A DNA stretch of 31,986 nucleotides from CAYWVR01 sp964461715. Its GTDB lineage: Bacteria; Planctomycetota; Phycisphaerae; FEN-1346. The notes below the pieces were generated by a model that saw only the letters and a program-made list of their open reading frames with translations, searched no databases and had not been told where the DNA came from. Position numbers and translations under genes: made by a program. Where the stretch lies: the NCBI GenBank assembly GCA_964461715.1, contig CAYWVR010000037.1:1-31986 (forward strand). Direction: 5' to 3'. Positions 1 through 8,387 of the stretch are shown here, in pieces; positions within the stretch are counted from its first letter, which is position 1, and each line of letters opens with the position of its first letter.

Positions 1-2349
1 GAGGCCGAGGTCGAGGTCGAGGAGACCGAGGAGACCGAGGAGGTCGAGGAGGCCCAGGAGGTCGAGGCCAAGGCGGGTCCGCGACGCCATCTCCCGCGGG
101 TCAAGCCCCCGGGGGGTCCGAAAGTGGCGCCGCGCCCGACGCGTCCGCGTGCCCATCCGCAGGCCGCCGGCGCCCCCGAGGCCCCCCCCGAGCCACATCC
201 CCAGGCCGTGGGCATGGGACCCGCCGCCTTCCCGAAGGGCAAGACCAAGCTGCCCCCGCGGCCGACGGTGCCCCCGCCGCATCCCGAGGCCGAGGCGGCG
301 GAAGTCGCCGAGCCGGAGGCCCCGCCGCGCAAGCATCGCGGCAAGGCCCCCCGCGAGACCGAGGAGGAAGAGGCCAGCCGCCGCCGCGCCCAGGCCTTCC
401 GCCGCCGCGAACGCTCCCGACAGCGCGAGGAGCAGGAGATGATCGACCAGGCCCTCGGGCGCGGCGGGGCCACGGGCGGCGTGGTCAACGAGCGCGTCCG
501 CATCGGGCGCGGGGGGCGTCTGGCGCCGAAGCCGCGCGGCTCGCGAGCCGTGCGGCCCGAGCCGGTCGCCGGGCCCAAGAAAGCCACCGTCGAGCCGCCC
601 ATCACCGTCAAGAGGCTCTCGGCGGCCCTCGGCGTCAAGGCCTCCGGCATCATCAGCTACCTGATGGCCGAGAAGCAGATGATGGCCACCATCAACGACA
701 CGCTGCCCCTCGACATGGCCGAGGAGGTGGCTCTGCACTTCGACATCACGCTCACGGTCCGGGCCGAACGCGAGCTCGCCGACATCATCCAGGAAATCGA
801 GGCCCGCGAGGACCCCGAGGACGCACTCGTCCCCCGGCCGCCCGTCGTCGCCTTCCTCGGCCACGTCGACCACGGCAAGACAAGCCTCATGGACCATATC
901 CGCCAGGCCCGCGTCGCCGAGGGCGAGGCGGGAGGCATCACCCAGCACATCGGGGCCTACCGCGTGCCCGTCGACGACCGGTGGCTCACGTTCCTCGACA
1001 CGCCCGGCCACGAGGCCTTCACGGCCATGCGGGCCCGCGGCGCCCAGGCTACCGACATCTGCGTCCTCGTCGTGGCCGCCGACGACGGCGTCATGCCCCA
1101 GACCGAGGAGGCCATCAACCATGCCAAGGCCGCCGGCGTGCCCATCGTCGTCGCGGTCAACAAGTGCGACCTGCCCACGGCCAATCCCCAGCGCGTCCGC
1201 GAGCAGATGACCCGGTTCGAGCTGGTCGCGGAGGAATGGGGCGGCCAGACCATCATGGTCGACGTCTCCGCCATCACGGGCGAGAATATCGACAAGCTCC
1301 TGGAGTCGCTGCTCTTGGAGGCGGAGCTCCTGGAGCTCAAGGCCAACCCCGACCGCGAGGCCGTCGGCATCGTCATCGAGGCGGAGCGGACGGAGGGCCT
1401 CGGGCCCGTCGCCACGCTCCTCGTCAAGGACGGCACCCTGACCGCGGGCGATTACGTCCTCGCGGGCACCGCCTACGGGCGGGTCCGGGCCCTGCGCGAC
1501 GAAAAGGGCAAGCGCATGCGTCAGGCCGGCCCGAGCCAGGCGGTCCAGGTGGCCGGCCTCTCGGACGTGCCCCGGGCGGGCGAAAAGTTCTACGTCCTCG
1601 ACGACCTCACGACCGCCAAGGAGATCGCCGAGGACCGCGAGCACCGCCGACGCGAGACCCAGCTGGCCGATCAGCGTCGCCCCCGGACCCTCGAAGCCGT
1701 CTTCGAGCAGATGACCACCGAGGAGGCCAAGGAGCTGCCCCTTATCATCAAAGCCGACGTCCAGGGCTCCGTCGAGGCCATCCGCGAGAACCTCCTGAAG
1801 ATCGAGCACCCCGAGGTCCGCGTCCGCGTCGTCCATACGGGCGTGGGCGGCATCACCGAGAGCGATGTCCTCTTGGCCGACGCCTCCGACGCCATCATCA
1901 TGGGCTTCAACGCCGTGCCCGACGCGGGTGCCCGGACGGAGGCGGAGGAGCGCGGCGTGGACATCCGGCAGTACAGCGTCATCTACCGGATCACCGAGGA
2001 CGTGCGGGCGGCCCTGGAGGGCATGCTCGCCCCCACCGAGCAGCAGCGACGCCTCGGCGAGGCCGCCGTCCAGCAGGTCTTCAAGATCAGCCGCCTCGGC
2101 ACCATCGCCGGCTGCCTCGTCAGCGACGGCACGATCCACCGCAACGCCCGCGTCCGCGTCGTCCGCGACGGACTCGTCGTCTACGAGGGCGCCATCGATT
2201 CGCTCAAGCGGTTCAAGGACGACGTCCGCGAGGTCCGGGCCGGGCAGGAATGCGGCATCAAGGTCGCGGGCTACAACGACCTGAAGGTCGACGACCGCCT
2301 CGAAGCCTTCGAGACGGTCGAGGTGGCCCGGACCCTCGACCTGGAGTGA
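1..2349 (+). CDS. infB: Translation initiation factor IF-2 (5' end outside window)
   Basis: IF-2 is the GTPase that places initiator tRNA on the 30S subunit and promotes 50S joining. The frame is open from base 1 with no stop upstream, so the true start lies before the window; an internal GTG at 124 is probably not the start. The visible N-terminal part is a low-complexity Glu/Val/Thr run followed by a Pro/Arg-rich linker. The IF2_N domain lies near 600-770. The GTPase motifs are GHVDHGKTS (859-885), DTPGHEAF (from 997), NKCD (1159-1170) and SAITGENID. Domains II, III and the C-terminal tRNA-binding domain follow to the TGA at 2347. The long acidic/proline-rich N-terminus is common in high-GC bacteria. 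It heads a cluster with the DUF503 gene and rbfA, the usual bacterial order. Confidence 0.97.
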   Translation, partial: EAEVEVEETEETEEVEEAQEVEAKAGPRRHLPRVKPPGGPKVAPRPTRPRAHPQAAGAPEAPPEPHPQAVGMGPAAFPKGKTKLPPRPTVPPPHPEAEAAEVAEPEAPPRKHRGKAPRETEEEEASRRRAQAFRRRERSRQREEQEMIDQALGRGGATGGVVNERVRIGRGGRLAPKPRGSRAVRPEPVAGPKKATVEPPITVKRLSAALGVKASGIISYLMAEKQMMATINDTLPLDMAEEVALHFDITLTVRAERELADIIQEIEAREDPEDALVPRPPVVAFLGHVDHGKTSLMDHIRQARVAEGEAGGITQHIGAYRVPVDDRWLTFLDTPGHEAFTAMRARGAQATDICVLVVAADDGVMPQTEEAINHAKAAGVPIVVAVNKCDLPTANPQRVREQMTRFELVAEEWGGQTIMVDVSAITGENIDKLLESLLLEAELLELKANPDREAVGIVIEAERTEGLGPVATLLVKDGTLTAGDYVLAGTAYGRVRALRDEKGKRMRQAGPSQAVQVAGLSDVPRAGEKFYVLDDLTTAKEIAEDREHRRRETQLADQRRPRTLEAVFEQMTTEEAKELPLIIKADVQGSVEAIRENLLKIEHPEVRVRVVHTGVGGITESDVLLADASDAIIMGFNAVPDAGARTEAEERGVDIRQYSVIYRITEDVRAALEGMLAPTEQQRRLGEAAVQQVFKISRLGTIAGCLVSDGTIHRNARVRVVRDGLVVYEGAIDSLKRFKDDVREVRAGQECGIKVAGYNDLKVDDRLEAFETVEVARTLDLE

Positions 2350-2358
2350 GCCGGTCCC

Positions 2359-2640
2359 ATGGTCGTCGGCGTCCTGCAGATGCGGCTGGCTATTCGCCAC
2401 GCCCAGAGTCTGAAGGACAAACGGCGGGTGACCCGCAGCCTGCGGGACCGCATCCGAGGCGATTTCAACGTCTCGGTCGCCGAGACGGGGCTTCTGGACC
2501 GACGCCGGCAGGCGGAGATGGCCGTCGCCGTCGTCACGAACGACCGCCGCTTCGCCGACGAGATTCTCGCCAAGGTGGTGAGCGTCGTGCGGCGGACGCC
2601 CGGCGCCGAGCTCGTCCATTACGAAACCGAGCTCCTGTAA
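2359..2640 (+). CDS. ylxP: DUF503 family protein (YlxP-like)
   Basis: A 93-residue protein of the DUF503/YlxP family. It has the family's N-terminal beta strand and helix (VVGVLQMRLAI, then SLKDKRRVTRSLRDRIR) and the FNVSVAETG segment. In many bacteria this small gene sits between infB and rbfA, as it does here, and ribosome-associated roles have been proposed. The biochemical function is not settled. It starts 9 bases after the infB stop and ends 36 bases before the chosen rbfA start, so it is almost certainly cotranscribed with both. Family assignment is strong; function is inferred only from context. Confidence 0.9.
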   Translation: MVVGVLQMRLAIRHAQSLKDKRRVTRSLRDRIRGDFNVSVAETGLLDRRRQAEMAVAVVTNDRRFADEILAKVVSVVRRTPGAELVHYETELL

Positions 2641-2676
2641 ACCATGCGTGAGACTCAAACGATCGTGGAAGGTCCC

Positions 2677-3150
2677 ATGAAACCCCGAGGCCGCAAGTCC
2701 CGGCGCAACCGCCGGGTGGCCAACCTGATCCGCCAGGTCGTCTCCGAGACCCTCGTGACGGAGATCGCCGACCCCCGGGTCGGCATCGTCACAGTCACGG
2801 AAGTGGACCTGGCCCCCGACTTCCGCTATGCCGACGTCGGCGTGTCCGTCCTGGGCGACGAGAGGCAGCAGAAGGCCTGCCTGCGGGCCATCCGCCACGC
2901 CCACGGCCACCTTCAGGAACAGGTCGCCAACGCCCTCGTCATGAAGTTCTGCCCCGTCCTCCGGTTCCACCTGGACGAGTCGGTCAAGAAGAGCGTCTCG
3001 ATGGGCGCCCTGATCGCCCGGGCCCGCTCCGAGGACAAGGCGGCCCGCGCCGAACGGATCGCGCGCGGCGTAGAGGAGCCCGAGGAGGGCGCGCCGGACG
3101 CCGGCGACGAGGATTCGCACCCTGAGGATGCCCCGGAACCGCCCGCCTGA
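2677..3150 (+). CDS. rbfA: 30S ribosome-binding factor A
   Basis: RbfA is a KH-fold protein that binds immature 30S subunits and helps process the 5' end of 16S rRNA. The core is recognisable: RRVANLIRQVVSETL, then EIADPRVGIVTVTEVDL, the DFRYADVGVSVLGDE strand, and RFHLDESVKKS. I choose the ATG at 2677 because GGAAGG lies at 2667-2672, 4 bases before it. An in-frame ATG at 2644 would add 11 residues and has no good ribosome binding site. The last 35 or so residues are an acidic Glu/Asp/Pro extension beyond the usual core. It is third in the infB cluster. Confidence 0.95.
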   Translation: MKPRGRKSRRNRRVANLIRQVVSETLVTEIADPRVGIVTVTEVDLAPDFRYADVGVSVLGDERQQKACLRAIRHAHGHLQEQVANALVMKFCPVLRFHLDESVKKSVSMGALIARARSEDKAARAERIARGVEEPEEGAPDAGDEDSHPEDAPEPPA

Positions 3151-3178
3151 GGCGGCCTCCGGGGCCGGGACCCGTGCC

Positions 3179-4054
3179 ATGGCCACCTTCACCCAGAAAG
3201 CCAACCGTCTCGAAAAGGTCCGCCGGCGGCTCAAACGCCATTACGGCGAGCCGGACCTGACCGAGCCGGGCGACCCCGTCCAGCACGCCGTCCGCGCCAT
3301 CCTTGGCGAGGAGGCCACCGCCGAGCAGGTCGAGGCGGCCATCGACCGGTTCCGCGAGCATTTCGCGGGCTGGAACGACTTGCGCGTCAGCCGCCCCCGC
3401 GAGACCCGCGAGATCCTCGGCCGCGACTTCCCACGCGCCGGACACAAGGCCCGCGTCCTGCCGCGCCTTCTCGACCAGGTCTTCAAGCTCTATAACAGCA
3501 TGAAGTGGGACTTCCTGCCCGAGATGGGCAAGACCGAGGCTCGGGCCTTCTTCGAGGGCCTCGAGGAGGTCCGGCCCTTCCTGGCCGCCACCCTCGCCCG
3601 CGACTACACCGAGGCCCACGCCTTCCCCGTCGACGCCGACATCGCCCGCGTCCTGGGGCGGCTGGAAATCCTGGATCCCGAGGAGGAGTCCGAGGCCGAG
3701 ATGCAGGGCCTCCTGGAGCGGGCCGTCAAGGCCCCCCGGGCCCGCGAGCTACACGCCCTCGTCAAGACGCTGGGAGAGGACTTCTGCGTCCCCGGAGAGC
3801 CCCTCTGCGCCAAGTGCACGCTCCGCAACCTCTGCCCCACCGGCATCGAGAAGCTCGCCAAACCCAAGAAGAGGGCCGCGCCCAAGAAAAAGGCCAAACC
3901 CCAGTCGTCCCGCAAAGCCGCCGCGAAGAAGACCGCCAGGAAGAAGACCGCCAGGAAGAAGACCGCCAGGAAGAAGGCGGCCAAGAAGAAGACCGCGAAA
4001 AAGAAGACCCGCAAGGCCGCCAAGCGAAAGAAGGCCAAACGAACACGCCGCTGA
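3179..4054 (+). CDS. Endonuclease III-like HhH-GPD protein with degenerate active site and lysine-rich tail
   Basis: About 291 residues. Residues 1-220 follow the endonuclease III (HhH-GPD) fold and end in an intact [4Fe-4S] loop, C203-x6-C210-x2-C213-x5-C219. The catalytic aspartate is kept (FPVDADIARVLGRL, D152). The hairpin that reads LPGVGxKTA in E. coli Nth reads LEEVRPFLAA here, so the glycines are lost and Phe134 stands where the catalytic Lys would be. The spacing from Phe134 to D152 is 18 residues, exactly as K120 to D138 in Nth. Residues 227-291 are a Lys/Arg/Ala tail with KKTAR repeats, like histone H1-type tails. ATG 3179 is preferred over an in-frame ATG at 3128 that overlaps rbfA. 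Fold is confident. DNA binding is likely, but glycosylase/lyase activity is doubtful. Confidence 0.85.
   Translation: MATFTQKANRLEKVRRRLKRHYGEPDLTEPGDPVQHAVRAILGEEATAEQVEAAIDRFREHFAGWNDLRVSRPRETREILGRDFPRAGHKARVLPRLLDQVFKLYNSMKWDFLPEMGKTEARAFFEGLEEVRPFLAATLARDYTEAHAFPVDADIARVLGRLEILDPEEESEAEMQGLLERAVKAPRARELHALVKTLGEDFCVPGEPLCAKCTLRNLCPTGIEKLAKPKKRAAPKKKAKPQSSRKAAAKKTARKKTARKKTARKKAAKKKTAKKKTRKAAKRKKAKRTRR
3926..3970 (+). repeat. Three perfect 15-bp tandem repeats encoding KKTAR
   Basis: The unit AAGAAGACCGCCAGG occurs three times without a mismatch at 3926-3940, 3941-3955 and 3956-3970. Degenerate lysine-rich copies follow. It lies inside the basic tail of the endonuclease III-like gene, in frame. 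Such an array could vary in copy number by slippage without shifting the frame. Confidence 0.95.
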
Positions 4055-4087
4055 CGGCGCGCCGACCGACCCGCTCGGAGATGCCCC

Positions 4088-4978
4088 ATGACGCCGACCG
4101 ATGCCTCCTGCCACGTCCTCAAGCTCGGCTTGCCCAAGGGCAGCCTCCAGAACGCCACCCTCGACCTCCTCACCCGCGCCGGCTTCGACGTCGACGTCTC
4201 CGACCGGTCCTACTACCCCTCCATCGACGATCCGGAGCTCGAGCTGGTCATGTTCCGGGCCCAGGAGATGAGCCGCTACGTCGAGGACGGCGTCCTGGAC
4301 GCGGGCCTGACCGGCCAGGACTGGATCGCCGAGAACGGCTCGGACGTCCACGTCGTCGCCGACCTCCTGTACGCCAAGGCTCGCATGAGCCGCGTCAAGT
4401 GGGTCCTCGCCGTGCCCGAGGAGAGCGACATCGCCAAGCCCGAGGACCTCCAGGGCGGCATCATCGCCACGGAGCTGGTGCGCGTAACGCAGGGCTACTT
4501 CGCGGAGCGCGGCGTGGACGTGAAGGTGGAGTTTTCCTGGGGGGCCACCGAGGTCAAGGCCCGCCTCGTCGATGCCATCGTCGACGTCACGGAGACGGGC
4601 TCCTCGCTCCGGGCCAATCGTCTGCGCGTCCTCGACACGATCATGACCAGCATCACCCAGCTCATCGCCCGCCGCCCCAGCTGGGAGGACCCCTGGAAAC
4701 GGGCCAAGATCGAGAGCTTGGCCCTCCTGCTGCACGGGGCCATCGAGGCCAAGGAGAAGGTGGGCCTGAAAATGAACGTGCCCCGCGACCGTCTCGAAGA
4801 AGTCGTCGGGATGCTCCCGGCCGAGAAGAGCCCCACCGTCAGCCAGCTCGCCGACCCCGAGTGGGTGGCCATCGAGGTCATCCTTCCGGGCACCGAAGAA
4901 CGGGCCCTCGTGCCTCGGTTGAAAAAGGCGGGGGCCAGCGGTATTATTGTGTACCCGCTCAATAAGATCATCCACTGA
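4088..4978 (+). CDS. hisG: ATP phosphoribosyltransferase, long form
   Basis: Catalyses the first step of histidine synthesis, joining ATP and PRPP. The 296 residues match the long HisG form, whose C-terminal ACT-like domain allows histidine feedback without HisZ. Seen in sequence: KLGLPKGSLQ at the N-terminus, DAGLTGQDWI, the PRPP-loop region DAIVDVTETGSSLRAN, and a C-terminal regulatory part with LKMNVPRDRLEEV, PTVSQL and ASGIIVYPLNKII. GGAG at 4077-4080 lies 7 bases before the ATG. No other his gene is in the window. It follows the lysine-tailed gene by 33 bases and may share its transcript. Confidence 0.96.
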   Translation: MTPTDASCHVLKLGLPKGSLQNATLDLLTRAGFDVDVSDRSYYPSIDDPELELVMFRAQEMSRYVEDGVLDAGLTGQDWIAENGSDVHVVADLLYAKARMSRVKWVLAVPEESDIAKPEDLQGGIIATELVRVTQGYFAERGVDVKVEFSWGATEVKARLVDAIVDVTETGSSLRANRLRVLDTIMTSITQLIARRPSWEDPWKRAKIESLALLLHGAIEAKEKVGLKMNVPRDRLEEVVGMLPAEKSPTVSQLADPEWVAIEVILPGTEERALVPRLKKAGASGIIVYPLNKIIH

Positions 4979-5038
4979 GCCCTGGCGAGGCCGGCTGCGG
5001 GACGCCGATATACCGCCGGGCAAGGGAGACGGACGACG

Positions 5039-7603
5039 GTGACGGTGTCGAAATACGTGCTCGCCTGGGCCCTGGCGGTGCTGACGACGGCCGGATGCGC
5101 GGCCGGGGGGGTTCCGGACGATCCGGCCCGCGGTCTGGCGGCGGCCGCCGGAACAGACCTCGGGCCCCGCGACTGCGCCGCCGACCCTCTGGAGGTCTCT
5201 CCCGGGACCGACGCGCTGGCCCGGGCCCTCGCTCATTACGCCCGCGGCCGCATCCTCATGGCCGAGCGCGAGCACGCCCTGGCCACCCGCGAGCTGGAGG
5301 CCGCCTCGCGCCTCGCCCCCGGCGTAGCCCGCATCTGGCGGCATCTGGGCGTGGCCCGTTTCGACGCCGGCGACAACGAGGGCGCGGCCGAGGCCCTCGA
5401 CGCTGCCCTGGAGCTGGATCCGGAGGACGCGGCGGCCCTCTTCTTCCGCGGCCGGGCCGCCCGCACCAGCGCGGGGGACCGGGACGCGGGCACCTTCTTC
5501 GCGCGGCTCCTGGCGTCGGCCCCGGAGGAGTCGCCCTATCGCATCCTCGCCCATTACTACCTGGCCCGCACGCGTCAGGAGCAGGAGGACGTCGAGGGGG
5601 CCATCGAGAACCTCCAGGCCCTCATCGATCAGCTCCGCGAACCCCGCCCCGTCTTCCGCCGCTTCCCCGAGATCTACATGCTCTATCGCGGCCAAGGTCA
5701 GCTCCGCGAGATGCTGGCCCGGCTGTACCTGGCGCGCGGCGACACGGAGGAGGCGATCGGCCTGCTGGAGGAGATTCTCGGGCAGCGGCCCGACCAGACG
5801 GAACTGATGGACCTGTTGCTCCGGGCCCACGCTCAGCGGCGCGCGTTCGCCGAGGCCCGCAAGGTGGCCCGCCGCCTGATCGACCTGGACCCCGAGGCCG
5901 CCCTCGGCTACGAGCGGCTCGTCGAGACATACCGGGCCGAGGACCGCCTCGCCGACGCCGCACCCGAGCTGGAAGACCTCCGCCGCAAGTTTCCCGAGAG
6001 CCGCGTCATCGCGTTCCAGCTGGCGGTGGTGTACGAGGCGACGGGCCGCAAGGACAAGGCCGAGGCCCTCTACGCCAAGCTCTCGCGCGACCGCGCCGAG
6101 GGCCCCGCCCCCACCGACATCGCCGCCGCCCTGCGCCTGGCCGAACTCTACGGCAGCCAGGGCCGCCCCGTCCAGGCCCTCGAGGTGCTGGGCGCGGCCA
6201 TGACGGGCCGCCGCACGGAATCAGCGGTCCTCGTGCGGGCGGCCAAGCTCATCGACAGCCTCGCGGAGCCGCAGAAGACGTACGAGGAGGCCCAGCGCCT
6301 CGTTGCCGACGACGTCAAAGTCCACGGGCCGTTCGTGCTGGTGGGCATGCTGGCCGAGCGCCTCCGCCGCTCGACCGACGCCATCGCCCTCTATGAGAAG
6401 GCCCTCGAGCGCGAGCCGAAGGCGGCCATCGCCTACTCCCGAAAGGCCGACCTGCTGATCCAGGCCGGCCTCTTGAAGGACGCCCTGGGGGTCTATCGCT
6501 CGGCCCTGGAGGCGGGCCTGAACATCCCGCTCTTCCGTCGTAAGATGGGCATGATCCTCGAACACGACGGCCACTACGAGGAGGCCCTGATCCACTACCG
6601 CCAGGCCCGCGACGGCGCGCCGGACGACAAGCCCACCCGCTACATGATCGTCGGGGTGCTCCTCAGGCTCGGGCGGGCCGAGGAGGCCGAGAAGGAGCTG
6701 AACGAGCTCCTCTCCCGCTTCCCCACCGAGGTCGATGCCTACAACCAACTCGCGGGCCTTTACCTGGCCGAGGACCGCGTCGAGGAGGCCGAAAAGGCCG
6801 TCACCCATGCCCAGGCCCTCGAACCCGACAGCACCGTCAGCCGCGGCCTCCTGGCCGAGGTCCGTTACCGCCAGCAGCGGTTCGAGGAGGCCGAAACCCT
6901 CGCCCGCGAGATTCTGAAGGCCCGGCCCGGCCGGCACGAGGTCCACCGTCTGCTGGTCCACGCCCTCGCCGCCCGGGAACGGTTCGAGGAGGCCATCCGA
7001 GAACTGCGGTCCATGCTGGCGGCCGAGCCGGAGAACATCGGCTGGCGCTACCTTCTCTCGGGTCTCTACCAGCAGGCCGGCGACACCGACTCCGCCGAGC
7101 GCGAGTTGCTGCTCATCCTTCGAACCCGCCCGGACCACGCCCCGTCCAACAACGATCTCGGATACCTGTGGGCGGAGCGCGGCGTCAACCTGCAACGGGC
7201 GGAGCGGATGATCCGGGCGGCCCTCGAAACCCAGCCCGACACCCCGGCCTACCTCGACAGCCTCGGATGGGTCCAATACAAGCGCGGGCAGTTCGAGGAC
7301 GCCGTCCGGACCCTGGCCAAGGCGACCGAGCTGGCCCCGGACCTCGACGCCGTCCTCTGGGACCACCTGGGCGACGCCTACTGGCGTCTCAGCCGCACGG
7401 CCGAGGCCGCCGGCGCCTGGAAACGGGCCCTGGACCTCTTGGGCGAGGGGACCTCGGACGCCATGAGCGTCGACCCCGACCGCGTGCGGGACAAGGTCCG
7501 CCGCCTCGAGGAGGGCAAGACGCCCCGGGTCGCCCCGCTGGCCCCGGCCGAGACCCTCGAACAGGACCCCGACGTCTCCGGCCCGGCGTCGGACCAACCT
7601 TAG
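5039..7603 (+). CDS. Large TPR-repeat lipoprotein
   Basis: 854 residues from a GTG start (GGGAG 10 bases upstream; another in-frame GTG at 5045 is possible). The N-terminus is a lipoprotein signal with lipobox TTAGC and Cys20 as the modified residue, so it is probably anchored in a membrane facing the periplasm. From about residue 60 to 790 it is almost entirely tetratricopeptide repeats, with recurring A/G/Y/A/P positions such as ALELDPEDAAALFFRGRAA and ALEREPKAAIAYSRKADLL. These form a scaffold for protein contacts. No catalytic domain is visible. The tail is acidic and disordered. The yebC Shine-Dalgarno overlaps this gene's stop codon, so the two are likely cotranscribed. The specific partner is unknown. 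Confidence 0.88.
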   Translation: MTVSKYVLAWALAVLTTAGCAAGGVPDDPARGLAAAAGTDLGPRDCAADPLEVSPGTDALARALAHYARGRILMAEREHALATRELEAASRLAPGVARIWRHLGVARFDAGDNEGAAEALDAALELDPEDAAALFFRGRAARTSAGDRDAGTFFARLLASAPEESPYRILAHYYLARTRQEQEDVEGAIENLQALIDQLREPRPVFRRFPEIYMLYRGQGQLREMLARLYLARGDTEEAIGLLEEILGQRPDQTELMDLLLRAHAQRRAFAEARKVARRLIDLDPEAALGYERLVETYRAEDRLADAAPELEDLRRKFPESRVIAFQLAVVYEATGRKDKAEALYAKLSRDRAEGPAPTDIAAALRLAELYGSQGRPVQALEVLGAAMTGRRTESAVLVRAAKLIDSLAEPQKTYEEAQRLVADDVKVHGPFVLVGMLAERLRRSTDAIALYEKALEREPKAAIAYSRKADLLIQAGLLKDALGVYRSALEAGLNIPLFRRKMGMILEHDGHYEEALIHYRQARDGAPDDKPTRYMIVGVLLRLGRAEEAEKELNELLSRFPTEVDAYNQLAGLYLAEDRVEEAEKAVTHAQALEPDSTVSRGLLAEVRYRQQRFEEAETLAREILKARPGRHEVHRLLVHALAARERFEEAIRELRSMLAAEPENIGWRYLLSGLYQQAGDTDSAERELLLILRTRPDHAPSNNDLGYLWAERGVNLQRAERMIRAALETQPDTPAYLDSLGWVQYKRGQFEDAVRTLAKATELAPDLDAVLWDHLGDAYWRLSRTAEAAGAWKRALDLLGEGTSDAMSVDPDRVRDKVRRLEEGKTPRVAPLAPAETLEQDPDVSGPASDQP

Positions 7604-7612
7604 GAGCCGCGG

Positions 7613-8362
7613 ATGGCAGGACATTCCCACTGGGCCGGCATCAAGCACAAGAAGGCCCGCGAGGACGCCAAAAGGGGCAAGATCTTCTCCAAGTGCGCCC
7701 GCGCCATCACGGTGGCGGCCCGGCAGGGGGGCGGCGACCCCGCCATGAACCTCACCCTCCGATACGCCATCGACGACGCCCGCGCCGCCAACATGCCCAA
7801 GGACAACATCGAACGGGCGATCAAGAAGGGCACCGGCGAGCTCGAAGGCGAGACCATCGAGGAGTGCGCCTACGAGGGATACGGACCGGGAGGCGTGGCC
7901 ATCTTCGTCGAGGCCATGACCGACAACCGCACCCGCACCTCCAATGAGATCTCGCGCCTGTTCGACCGGCACGGCGGCAACATGGGCCAGCCGGGGTGCG
8001 TGGGCTGGATGTTCTCGAAGAAGGGCCTGGTGACCGTCCCCGCCGACGCCGCCGAGGAGACCGTCATGGAGGTGGCCCTTTCGGCCGGGGCCGAGGACAT
8101 GGCCGAGACGGACGACGGCTTCGAAATCACCACCCCGCCCGAGGTCCTCGCCGACGTCCGCGAGGCCCTCGAAGGCGCGGGCGTCCAGGTCGAGACGGCC
8201 CATCTCGCCCAGATCCCGCAGACCTACGTCTCGCTCGCCGAGGACGACGCCCGCAAGGTCCTCGCCCTGATGGAAGAGCTCGACGACCACGACGACGTCC
8301 AGAACGTCCACTCGAACTTCGACATCGACGCCGAGCTGCTGGAGAAAATCCAGGCGGGATGA
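7613..8362 (+). CDS. yebC: YebC/PmpR family protein
   Basis: 249 residues, the standard family length, opening with the signature MAGHSHWAGIKHKKAREDAK. It continues with AARQGGGDPAMNLTLRYAI, NMPKDNIERAIKKG, and EGYGPGGVAIFVEAMTDN. Members have been described as transcriptional regulators, and relatives (TACO1, YeeN) act in translation of proline-rich or stalling sequences, so the exact role is open. AGGAG at 7602-7606 lies 6 bases before the ATG and overlaps the TAG of the upstream TPR gene. The gene is convergent with the PEP-CTERM protease, leaving 25 bases between them. Confidence 0.95.
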   Translation: MAGHSHWAGIKHKKAREDAKRGKIFSKCARAITVAARQGGGDPAMNLTLRYAIDDARAANMPKDNIERAIKKGTGELEGETIEECAYEGYGPGGVAIFVEAMTDNRTRTSNEISRLFDRHGGNMGQPGCVGWMFSKKGLVTVPADAAEETVMEVALSAGAEDMAETDDGFEITTPPEVLADVREALEGAGVQVETAHLAQIPQTYVSLAEDDARKVLALMEELDDHDDVQNVHSNFDIDAELLEKIQAG

Positions 8363-8387
8363 ACGTGCCTCTCACGCCGCCTGCGGC

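Noticed and set aside
1..66. GAG/GTC-rich repeats at the left edge as a possible mobile or regulatory repeat
   Set aside because: They are in frame with infB and encode its acidic low-complexity N-terminal region.
981..2651. Second + strand frame of 556 codons within infB
   Set aside because: Out-of-frame shadow of IF-2, Arg/Gly/Pro-rich with no motif.
4979..5038. Possible tRNA or small RNA between hisG and the TPR gene
   Set aside because: Too short and no cloverleaf or conserved tRNA boxes.
3749..5830. Long open frame (693 codons) on the minus strand opposite hisG and the TPR gene
   Set aside because: It lies antisense to clearly recognised genes, has no family resemblance, and such frames are common opposite coding DNA with very high third-position GC.
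6221..8311. Long open frame (696 codons) on the minus strand opposite the TPR gene and yebC
   Set aside because: Antisense to genes with strong family signatures; Gly/Val/Leu-rich translation typical of reversed GC-rich codons.
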